This document shows, piece by piece, positions 25,301 through 37,300 of a stretch of 64,000 nt of DNA. Origin of the DNA: Manduca sexta (lineage: Eukaryota > Arthropoda > Insecta > Lepidoptera > Sphingidae); contig NC_051116.1 of the NCBI RefSeq assembly GCF_014839805.1, forward strand, positions 6,057,556 through 6,121,555, in the 5' to 3' direction. Under the pieces are notes generated by a model, which saw nothing but the letters and a program-made list of their open reading frames with translations, was not told the DNA's origin and searched no databases. The position numbers and the translations under genes are program-made. Each line of letters opens with the position of its first letter. Position 1 is the first letter of the stretch.

Positions 25301-28300
25301 ATCCTGGTGGAAAGGCGGAACCAGATTGAAGACTGTCAGGGAAACGGTAAGATGTTATTGAGTATGTTAACCAACCTGCGTGGAATTCGCATATATAAAG
25401 AATATTGTTTGTTTTTTTCCTGTTCCAACACTCTTCGTACCATATTCGTCAATTGTAAAACAGTTTAGTCTCCTATTTTTATATAAGTTCCAATTCGTAG
25501 TCGTATCTTAAGATAGTATAGTCTGTTCAGAAAGAGACCCGTCGTGGGCGAAACGTGAACTAACTTTCGATTTTTACATAACAACACTTCCCCGCCATTT
25601 GGCAAATGTTAAACTCATTGTCATGTCGTATTGCTTTGTTACAAATGATCCTGCGTGTTGTTTTTAGGGATTTTTGTATGGAAACATAATAAAATTAAAC
25701 AAAAGAGGTAACTAAGCACAGTAGCGACCTCAAATCCCACGACGGTTCTTGTTCTGAACAGACTATATGCAGGAACACGCGGAACTAAAAACACGGAAAT
25801 GCAAATGACTCAACTAAGATGAGACTATTCCACTCTTTCGTGTGCGTAGCAGTGACGAAGAGTCAATATAACCAGATTCCTGTCAGTTTCCTTTTATCCA
25901 GAATTGATCTAGAATCTAATTATCATTAGAAGGATTTGCAGACCGCATTTATGCATGTTAGTACCTATATGTTATGTCGGGTTCTCTTTCGGCAAATTTC
26001 ACTCTACGCCACTGATACTGGTGTTTTTTTTCTCAAATGTTTCAACACGGTAGGTTTAATGATCAAGATTGGTTACATATGAGTGTCTCACATGGGGGGG
26101 GGGGGGGGAGGTTCCGCTGTTTGATACGTAATTCGTCACTCCAATAGATAGGTGTTTTACATACAAATGTGAACCAAGGTAGATATAAATGTATTGACCT
26201 TTCCTGCTACCGTATCGAAAAACTTTGTTCTGATGTACGCATTTCGATCAATCGAAAAATTGATTGAGATCGTTTATTGAAAATTGTTATTATATAATCT
26301 GTTGGTTTGGCGATACAGGACCACAAGTAGTAAGTAAGCTCCATTCACAACCTTTATGAAGACAACAAAGCTAATAATGGAGAAACTTTGGAAGGTATAA
26401 AAATAGATCGTACTCCAAACCGATTGTTATAATGTCCCATAAAACTTTTAAGTGACTAACTTTACAGCTATTAAACTGACAGTAAAAACTTGGACCAGAA
26501 ACTGCGTACCAAGGAGTGGGGTTATTTACATAGTATTGGATGTTGTCTTTTTTAACCTGTCTTACATTTTTTAGCGGCGTAAAGGTAGACACCGCTGTAT
26601 AGGAACAGATGGTTGCGTTCCTCTATGAAAGGGAAAGATTTCCAGTCAGGCAGATGTTGCGCCTGACCGGCCGCGGCCCCTCTGACGGTTCATATTCGGA
26701 GGTGGTATATACTGCGCGTCGCACAAATTCTTCTATCGCAAGCCAGTATCGTCTGTCGCCATCTAGTGTGATTGTAGTGCGTTTATCAGAATTATGTCAA
26801 TACTACATAGGTCTTCTCGTAGTTCCATTGATGTTAACGAGAGAGCGGTATGTATATTAATTGTACCGCCACAGCTTAAACACACCGGATAGGTCTTTTG
26901 GGTAAGCGCTTTAGGCGCACCCAGCCTAAATGGGGGGACATTTGTCGCGGCTCTAGGTACACAGTTCAGTGTATACCTCTTGGTCGTAACTACACATTAG
27001 GCCTATGAGGTCTCGCGAACATTTCCTGACCTTATCCCCTCCGCTCATCCCCTAAGAAGGTTCCTTTCCTTCCGCCACACTTCTTTCCTTAGATATAACT
27101 TTCTTCCAGGCCCCTGCAGTCGCTAAGACAGGGGATTCCAATAGTTCATTCACGGGATCCGATACTCAAAAACGCCCCCAAAAATTTACCATGCTGAGGG
27201 TACCCCACTAACGGGTTACGAACGGCTCACGTCAGCCACTGGGAGAGAATGAGACATCAACGATCAAGAATCTTTTTAGAGATAACCGAGAAGGCAGATT
27301 TACAGACGTCGTTTGTTTTTTTTTTGTTATTAGGTTCCCCAGCGTTTATTACACCATTGCTTACAAACTAAAATAAAGTGAATAGAATAGTAAGTTTGAT
27401 TCACTATTACACTGCTGTGCTATGTGCAAAAGCAGTATGTCAGGGAAACCTTATTTCGAGATAATCGAAGTTTTGTAAATATAGTTTTGTATGTAAAACT
27501 GAGATAGAGAAACTGTTAAGGTTTTTTTTAACAAGTTCTAAACAAGACACCGTTATATAGGTAAGTTCATTGGATGAGTATTTCTTTAAGCAATATGACG
27601 ACATAAAAATCAAGATTTTGTTTTTTTTTTTGAGATACCGCTTTCGAACTTGCCAGGACAAGTATAGGTAAAAACCACATGCAAAATTGTTTGACAATAA
27701 ACCGAAAACATATTCATGTTATATATTGTAAATACATAACTATCTCTAGCCGCACATTACTTTTCTAAGTGTTACTTTATGAAGCTTGGTGAGCATCTAT
27801 GAGGATATCGATAATGTCACTGTAGCTGTTTTCTAATTTGCAAAGTCTAGGTATGGGTGAGTACCCAGTACTGACTTATAGAGAGTAGAACACAATGGAC
27901 ACACTGTCTTCCACTTACCTGCAGTAAAAAGGAAAAAACTGCAGCAAGGTTGTTCGTTCTGCAATATATTAACGCCACCGATGCAGAACTGATCCAATAG
28001 ACACCTAATAACGCTCAAATATGCAATAGACTAAACTAGAACAAAAGCGGCGATAGCCTAGTTGGTTGTGGAACGGACTGCCGAGACGAATTCCGCCGGT
28101 TCAAATCCTAAGGACACACACTTCTGACTTTTCTTAAAAATTATATGTGTATCCTTTGTGAATTATCGCTTGCTTTAACGGTGAAAGAAAACATCGTTAG
28201 GAAACCTGCATACCTGAGAAATTGTCTATTAGGAATTTTCGAGGGTGTGTGAAGTCTACCAACCCGCACTAGGCCAGCGTGGTGGACTATTCCCTCTCAG

Positions 28301-31300
28301 TAGTAGAAGAGGCCCGTGCCCAACAGTGGGATAGTATATAATACAGGGCTGATATTATAAAATAGACTAATTAAACTTCAAGCAATGTTTAATTTACGAA
28401 CAAATGTACACGCAGCTAAAAGCCCCCATAAAACACACAATAAACATTGAAATCACTCAAAATGATTCAATTAATACCACACTCAATGAAGCATAACCCA
28501 CTTCCGGTCGGCCATTACACAATACACTTCCGGCGAGCCATTTTATCGTCGAGTGTGTGGTTTCCTTTTCATAGTTTTAATGTTTGGTGAACTTTTATAT
28601 CTGGGTATATTCTTTGTATACTGATGTAAAATTTAAATATTTCACACTGATTTCTTGTGTTTACGCGAATGTTAGACGTTGAAATAAAACTATTTTACGG
28701 ACTTTATTGCGGTTTTTATATTATAATTTTCTTCCGACGTTTTGTAGACTTTGCTACCTTCATGTTTGGAGGGGGTGAGGGGAATTATGATATAAAAACA
28801 GCACTAAAATCCATAAAATTGTTTTATTTCCGTATTTCCCACTAGCACGCCTTTTATCTCCAAAGGGGTAGGCAGAGGCGCAACTAGTGCACGCATTTTT
28901 CGCCGTTCGTATTTCATCCCATGATGTATCAGGCGAGCCTACCCCGATCAGGAAATCAAATATTTTAATTTGCTAAGTCGTCTTATGTCCTGTAGTTACT
29001 GGCTACATTATGTCGTTAAACTTAAAAGGCAAACGTGTAGTTTCATGGTAATTTGGAACCGTAAGAATGTAGTGGAAAGCCAACAAGCCATTCAAGGCTT
29101 ACCTTTGAAACTTTATCTTCAACACCTTGAATTACACAGTATTGTTTGGTATTCCATGGCGCTCAAGTTTAAGCCTAAAAATAATTTTAAAATGAACCAC
29201 TGCCATCATTCAACCAGGTTCTATCTCCCTTAGTTAGGGCAGAGGGCATCTACAGTAACTTTCCATCCCGCACAGTCTTCTTGTTTAAGTTCGCTCCAAG
29301 TCTTCCCAACACTTCGCTTCGTCGATCACAGTGTGTTGCCACATTTATTTAGGACAGCCACGTTTACTCTTTCCTTGTGGATTCCACTCCATAGCAGTGG
29401 CAAAACGTCCATACAACCCGATTCTTACCGGCTACCTATTACCATTTGTCTTAGTTTTTGTTTACTGTTAAATTGGCCGCGATATGTTAACTAAGGCAAT
29501 TTTTTTTAACTCGGGTTACCTTTTGAAAAGTTTCTCCCTTCGCCACTGCTCCATAGCCTGTTTAGGAATATGGTCAATAACCCACTGTTATAAAAGAAAA
29601 ATAAATAAAAAGTTACGAATATAAAATGTATGGTATTTCGGATTAAAATGTTCATTTTTATTTTTACGTGCGAGGTATTTGAATTCAGCGTAAAACAGTC
29701 TATGAAAATATAGATGTTGAATTTAATATTAATCCCTGAAAATCCAGGCTTTGAGATTCCTGGAACGGCTAAATAGTTACTGAAATAGCTGGAATTATCT
29801 GGATGAAAATATTGCTGTAAAATTTTCTCACTTATACGTATTTTATAATTTTATAATTATATATGTCGGAGTGAAAACTCTTTACTTGGTTATTTTTTTA
29901 CATGACCGGTAAGATATCACCGGTCTATATTTATTTTCCAGACAGTTATTCAATTATTGAAACACTTCTTTACTTCTCTAACAATTTACTGCATAGTACC
30001 ACTAGCGGAATACACAATGTGCTCGGTTCGAGCGTCCAAACAAGACTGCTGATGACTTCTAGAAGAATCGTACAAAACTGAGCGCTCGTCATTCGGCCGG
30101 TCCTTATATTGACAGCAGTCGACCTCCCTCCTTTTCTAATACTTCCTCGATGTAATGATAGATGGCGCCACTATCGCTCCGAAAATTCACCAGTTCTGCG
30201 GCGACATATACGTATTACGGTACGACTGCAGTGCTGGGGTCTCGGGTTCGATTCCCACGCCGGAGGATGTGATGTTTTTCCACTCAGTATCAGTCGGGAG
30301 TCTGGAATTTATACCCTATATGATAATAGTCATATCAGCTGCTCACTGGACTTTAAGAGTGAAGGAACAGAGAGTGCGCCTGTCTATTGCGCACACACTT
30401 GTGCAGTATACTATCTTCTGGCTGATCTCCGTTGAGATTGGATGCTTTGGCGGAAATTCGGCTATGAGGGATTCAGTTATTCCGAGTTAAATACAGGCCG
30501 GTCTCAGATTCCCCATTATCCGTAGTTTATTTATCTACACGATCTTTTTTTGGTAATTGCTTTGATTGACGAGACGAGCTTGTCGCTCGCCTGATGGTAA
30601 GCGATACGACATAAACAGTAGAAACACCATTCAACACATTGAATTACAAAGTATCCTTTGGTATTCCACTACGTTCGCCATACTGAGACATGAGAAGTCT
30701 TTTTATGTCCAGTAGTTACACTGGATATATTCTTCAAACCGGAACACAACAGCGACTACACATTGCTGCTTAGCGGCAGAAATAGACATTGCGGTGCTAC
30801 CCTGGCAGACTTACATATAAGAAACCTGAATCCCTCCTAACCGAATTTCGGCCACGGCGGCCAATCTCAACGGAGATCAGCCACGCAGGATATATTATAG
30901 TGCACAAGTGTGTGCGCAGTACACAGGTGCACTCTCTGTTCCTTCATTCTCATACTTCGGTGAGGCAATCCGACATGACCGGACAGAGATAAGGTACAGG
31001 ACCAACGGCTTTACGTGCTTTCCGAGGCACGGGGGTATCACATCGCCAACTTCGTGACTGCGAGCTGCGCTGAGTAATTTTTAAGATGGAAAAACCCAGT
31101 CACAATTATTTTTGGCCCGACCCGGGATTCGAACCCAGGACCTCAGTGCGGCAGTCGTACTTGTACCGTGTACACTTACAACTACGCCACCGAGGCAGTC
31201 ATGAGATCCCTACCACCACTTTAAGTAAGCTTACAATGGTAGTTAAACTAACATCCACTTACTCCATACAAAGATAATTGCTTCATACAGCCAACAATCA

Positions 31301-34300
31301 CAGCTTGTGGGGTCCAATTATTTTTCTAAACTGTCACACATATGTCGTAGAGTCTAATTATCCACTTTCATGTAACCGACAGGGCGGTAGTTGGACTGGG
31401 TGTGTGGGGGACATTATTGATTTTGTAGATTTTCTTTTACGACTTATAAATGATGATTTCTTAAGTTTACGCGAATGTTAGACATTTAAATTAAACTAGT
31501 CCTAGAAACGTCGCGAGAAAAGTAAAATATTAAAACCGCGATAAAATTCCTAAAATAGTTTAATTTAAAAGACTTATAAACGTTCAAATGTCTGCCAGTT
31601 AACGTAGTAATGTTAATAGTACTTATTTGAAATTTATGTCTGGTATAGGTTGGCTCCCTATCACATTATGGGCCGGAATACGGACGGCGAAAAGTGAGTA
31701 CGCCAGTTGCGCCAGTTGCACCTCTGCTTACTCCTTCGGGGATAAAAAGCGTGATTACATTTAATGAAATACACTACAGTCAACATTACTTAGTCCCATG
31801 ATGTGATAGTTTTATTTTCACTCTATTCCAGTTCCATTTTAACGCGATGTTAAAATGATCCTGTATAGGTTTTACTATCTAATTTATATTCAGCTTTGAA
31901 ACTCGATTAATGATCACGACAACAACTATCGCTAACTTATATTCCGATAATTGAGTCAGCTGTGTTCAAACAAATCCAAGTATGTCAGCATCCATCGTAC
32001 ATGATAATATCTTTATATTCAATTATCTTATGATGGGCGAAATAAAATGTATGCTAATGTGGAGATGAAGTGTGTAAGTTTCGATGTGGAGGTGATTGTT
32101 GAAACTATTTATGTTATTATGAAAATTCTTTCACTTATAAGCACGATATTCATGAAAAGAATAGGTTATAATCCTTTATTTATACGCATTATCAGTCTTA
32201 ATTATAAACTTGTTTTCGCGTTAAGAGGTGATTAAGAATTGCGTAAATAGATGTGAAAAACATCTCCGGTTTCCTAGTTTAAACCTTATTAAGAGGCAAA
32301 ATGGCGGGTTTTGACTTAAACCTGATCGAATAAATTTGTATTTTAACTAAGCGTAGCTTTGCGAATTTTTTATAAGTAAGACTGTCTAATGTATATCTCT
32401 CATGTGAGCATCGAGTGAAGTTAGTGCTTTCGAATTATCTTTTTGAATATAGTTTATAATTTTTAATAACCACATTTGATCAATTGTAAATAAAAATAAT
32501 GAATACATCAGTCAAAAATACACAATAAATTAAATCAAGCGGGGGTTCAGACACCCAATCTAACCCAATTACGTCCAACACGTTAGACGGTTGTGACAGC
32601 ACAATAAGCTTTCATTACGACCGCGTCGAGTCCTTCGACAATCGATATCGAATAATAAGTGGCACACAACCGTTTGTGGCATTACAATTATAATAATACG
32701 CTTGTGTGGTTCCACCTTTATGTGATTGATGCGTATAAAATTATCCCTTGGACAATTGATTTTAACTTCTATACAATGAAAAATATCATATATTTTTTAT
32801 TGGAAATAAAATTGACCGATTTTGTGAGTAATAAATGTTTTTACACGCTTAAATGACTACCTACCTATATTGTTAAAATTTAAGCTTGATTTTATGTATG
32901 AATTTATTTTCGAACAGTTATTAATTGGTAATGGATGATAAATATTACTTTAAATAGATGAAATCAGAAATTTATATAGGTAATGCGAAATAAAATACGT
33001 CTTGTCAATACACAACATATCAGACCAGAGTGTCAGTACATTTTATTTTTTATAATTGTGACATTACATATAAAAGGACTAATCTATGATCTAACATCCT
33101 CCCTAAAACGTAGTCCCATTTCTCGAACACATTCTTGGAATTTAATGCGTGTTGTAGGTTTAGTAAGTATGTCAGCCACCATTCTTTCGGTACCCATGTA
33201 AATAATTTTTATTTCCTTTTTAGAAACCTTTTCACGCAGAAAATGATATCTTATGTCAATATGTTTGCTGCGGGCACAATACGACTTTTTCAATTTTACT
33301 TTTCAATTGTTGTTTCATTTCCTTTCCCATTGACATAATAGGCTGAGGATTCTGACACTTTGACATCTTGTAATAGCTTCGTTTTGACAAAATCAGCACT
33401 AACGGGCACACCAGAGCTTTCTATAGCCATAATCATCGGTTTGTAGACTTCAGGGAGGTCAGCGAGTAGCAATGTACCGAGCCACTCGTCTCCTACTACA
33501 AAGTTTATATTTCTGAGCTTGTGTGCTGCTGTCGTCACTTTATTAATATAATCCTCAACACATAATAAACCTACTTTTCTGCTGAGCCCGGAGTCATCAA
33601 AGACTTGCTCTAATTTCGACCATACCTGTTTCGCCGTAGTCGCCTCCTGTACGTGGACATAATTAATGGGATCAATTAGTAATATTAGTTTAGATCTTGC
33701 TTTTGTATCCTTTTTGACATCGTGTTTGTAGTCCGCACCCGGTTCAATAGTGTCCCACAGCTCCTCATGTTCCAAATATTTTTTCACGGCGAATTTCCAC
33801 GTTGGATAATTGTGAATTCATTTTTGCAGTTCGCTGAAAAACTTCTAGAACAAAATGTCGCTCGTGGTTGACCGGTGAATCTCTATCAATTTTATCCCAT
33901 TTAATCGCGTGACTATTTCGGTAAAAAACTGATTTAATCTTTTACGGAGTAATAATGGCCCATAACCTGATAAATATTACTTTAAATAGATGAAATCAGA
34001 AATTTATATAGGTAATGCGAAATAAAATACGTCTTGTCAATACACAACATATCAGACCAGAGTGTCAGTACATTTTATTTTTTATAATTGTGACATTACA
34101 TATAAAAGGACTAATCTATGATCTAACAATGGATTTAAGTCTTTAGTATATACTAAATAGTATTCTGGGAAATTTATTTATTTTAAAATCAAATATCAGC
34201 TTACAGTGAGGATACACTAAAACGCTTATATGTTAAGTAAAATAAGTACTAAATAAGTACTCCTGAACTGAACTAAGATGAGGGTTATAAATTCCAATTC

Positions 34301-37300
34301 TTATCAATTTTATTTTTATTACACGTATACACCATTTTTAATTTCAATATATTATTAATATGAAATATACCCTGTACTGAACTATTCATAAATATTTCCC
34401 CTCAGACTTCAACCGATGGTAACGTGACCAGCAGCATCTTGACCTTCATGCCATCCATAGAGGACGCCGGCAGGGTCCTCTCCTGCAGAGCCGTCCAACC
34501 TTCCCTGCCACACTCCACACACGAAGACGGATGGAAAATGGAAATTCAGCGTAAGTGCATCATCAATTTCTGCTGGTTTGATCTTATAAGACTGCCTTGG
34601 AGGCGTACTTCTATTGCATAAGAGGTACAACATCCATTTGAGGTCCCGGGTTCGTATACTGGTATCACCTGGACTCTGGAATTTGTGTCCGCTTTTTTCA
34701 CTGTCTCGGTGCCGTCTTTATATTGTATGCGTGGTACAAAACCGCCCTGAGGTCCCGGGGTCGAATACCTGGTATCACTTAAAATCTGGAATTTGTGTCC
34801 GATGTGGTGACAGGCTCGCCTCCGTCACATCATAGGAGGAAAAGTGGGTGTCATATGCACCTCTGCCTATTCATTCACTAAATTACCAAAACAAAACTAG
34901 AAATAAAATAAAAGCCAAACAAAATCACTGCATGATCAATACTTTAACATTCCTCGGACGATTCTTGTGCGATTTGTCTCCACACCGAATGCACGCCCCC
35001 ATGAGGAGACATTTGTCGCCGCCCTAGGCACACAGTTAAGTGTATACACCTCATGGTTGCCAATTCACATTAAGGCTTATAAGGGCTCGCGAACAGTTCC
35101 TATCCTTCTTGCCTCCTCCCATCCTAATAGGTTTCCTTATCCTTCCCACACACTTCCTTCCCAGCTATCTCCCAACTTTCCTCCAGGACCCTGCAGTCCC
35201 TAAGCCAAGGGTTTCTAGTATCCCCAGTATTTCCCCCGGTATTGACTGCAGGGTCCGATACCCAACAAAAAACTGCATTCCTCAGAGCTTGCGCGCGGTC
35301 TGTAATTGTTGTTAATATAGTATCGTCTTCCCAGATTTGCCTGTCGTGAAACTGGAGCTTGGCGCTAATCTGGACGCCAGTAAGGTGGTGGAAGGGTCTG
35401 ACGTGTACCTCGACTGCAGGGTGCGAGCGAATCCCTGGCATAACCATGTGTATTTTACGCATAATGTAAGTTTATTGTTGCAGTTTTAAAATTTGGGTCT
35501 TTTTGATTACCATGAGGTTTGAAATTAAGCTGGCCAGTCTTAAAACTAAATCAAATCATTGTTACTATTTGAAAAATCGTATTATATGCACTCGTTATTT
35601 TTTTCTAACAAGCAATAAGATAAAGATGGTTAGCAATTATAGTGCTAATTCTAGAATGTTCCTATTTCGATGGCGTTGGATGCGTGCTCTATATGACCCC
35701 ACTTTGAGATCTTGAGTTCGAATCCTGAGTCGGACAGTGATTTGGGGTTTTTCTGCTCAGTATCAGCCCTGAGTCTCGACTTTGTGTCCAATACAGCATA
35801 GGCTCGCCCCCTATCATACCATGGTACACACAATTGATCGAAAGTGGGTGCCCTAGCTACACCTCTACCTATCTCTTGAGGATGAAGCCGTGATGTGTAT
35901 TGAACTTTTTAACAGGGCGCAGTGGTAAAGCCAGGTCCTGGGGTGCTGCTGGCTAACCAGAGCCTGGTGCTACAGAAGGTGTCCCGCAAGGCTGCAGGGT
36001 CCTACGTGTGCTCAGCGAGGAACAGCCTCGGAGAAGGATCCAGCGACGCCCTGATACTGGATGTTAAATGTAAGTAATAGATCAGCTAACGAACATTTTA
36101 GAAAACAGAAAAAAGTAAAAAAAAACTGATAAAATATTTCTTTCTTTCTGCCTCCTTTTCTTCGCATCTTTAAGGTTTTTTTATGATATCGTCAGCAAAT
36201 GAGCATACGGTAAATGATCACCGCTTAACAACAACTGCAACAGTTTTTAAATATGTGCACGGGAAAGTGACCGTACTGCACTTAATGGTAGGTGGAGTGG
36301 GATTCAATAGAATGTCGACTGGCGAGAGATGATTACCCCTCGGCAGTCGACACAATTATACCGGCCTGTTGGAACCGTGTTTTAACAGCTTGTGTACGGT
36401 GGTTCCTATCAGGGCGGATATATAATATATCCTACCAGTAGCAAACATTACCTGTGTCAACTGTGCTGAAAAAATCTTGCAATCATTGTCTTCAAATCAA
36501 AAACTTTGATCAAAGAAAAAGGTTGAAAGTTTGTGAAAATGTATAGATGTTAAAAATGTTTGTTAGGAGTAAAAGCAAAAATTACTAAACCGTTTTGCCT
36601 CATATTTGGCACAAAGATAGACCATCCCCTCGTCTACCACATAGGCTAAGATTTCGCAAAAATATACGGACTTTTATCCCAGTAAATCTCTATCAGGCAG
36701 ACCCACGAGCAACACGTAGTTAATTAATAAATTTGTTTCTACCATCCAGTATACCGCGGAGCATCGATTCTAACTAATTTGGCAGTATTGTTGATGGACT
36801 AGCAACCGATATTTATTGAACGCAAATTGAATGGCGAACCGTCGACCAATGTGGTTGTAGTATTCATGCGATATTGTATAGTGTTTAGTGATTGATATCT
36901 TCCTAGGCGAATTTATCTACAGCGGCCAATGTCAATAGAGAACAGCCACGCAGGAGATATTATAGTATAAGCGTGTGCGCAATACACAAGCACTCTCTGT
37001 TCCTTCGCTGACCTAACCATGTCCTGGACTAATTTAGGCTACTTTTAATCTCGGTAATTTGCTGCCATTAAAAAGAATGACTTCCTTTTTTTCTAATATT
37101 GAAACAGATAGCGCTGAAATCTTTAGTTTAGAGACCTTTGTAGCGTGAAAGGATTTTTCGCCAGGTGAAGCCGTGACTAACACCTAGTTTCTTTCTTTCT
37201 AAATTGACTTAAATATAACGATTACTGTTGAAGAGGTCGCGTGGTTGTTTTGTGGTTGAAAAACTTTATGACTCACTGCTTACCATGCGAGCGACGCCGC

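Larger units (their letters stand above)
32936..34128 (-). mobile_element. Ty1/copia-type LTR element, internally deleted, minus strand
   Basis: Two 161-bp LTRs (32936-33096 and 33968-34128) are identical by eye, start TG and end CA, and are flanked by the 5-bp duplication ATGGA (32931-32935 and 34129-34133). In element orientation the 5' LTR is followed by GGTTATGGGCC, a primer-binding site like that of Drosophila copia, and the 3' LTR is preceded by the purine tract AGGGAGGA. Only a gag part and the extreme C terminus of pol remain. The element is 1,193 bp, far below the about 5 kb of complete copia elements. Confidence 0.93.
25347..34405. other. Intron 5
   Basis: 9.1 kb splitting Ig3. Contents are M, J, F, B5, D6, A, C, G and copia copies listed separately. 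Unassigned stretches: 25400-25830, 27300-28020, 29440-30110, 31770-32930 and 34135-34400, all AT-rich with no exon seen. A piece at 29215-29420 (TTTCCTTGTGGATTCCACTC) looks repeat-like but has no second copy here. Confidence 0.55.

Noticed and set aside
30109..30490. Two overlapping + strand frames of 108 and 111 codons
   Set aside because: Both are translations of SINE G1; stretches of the same sequence occur in the other G and A copies.
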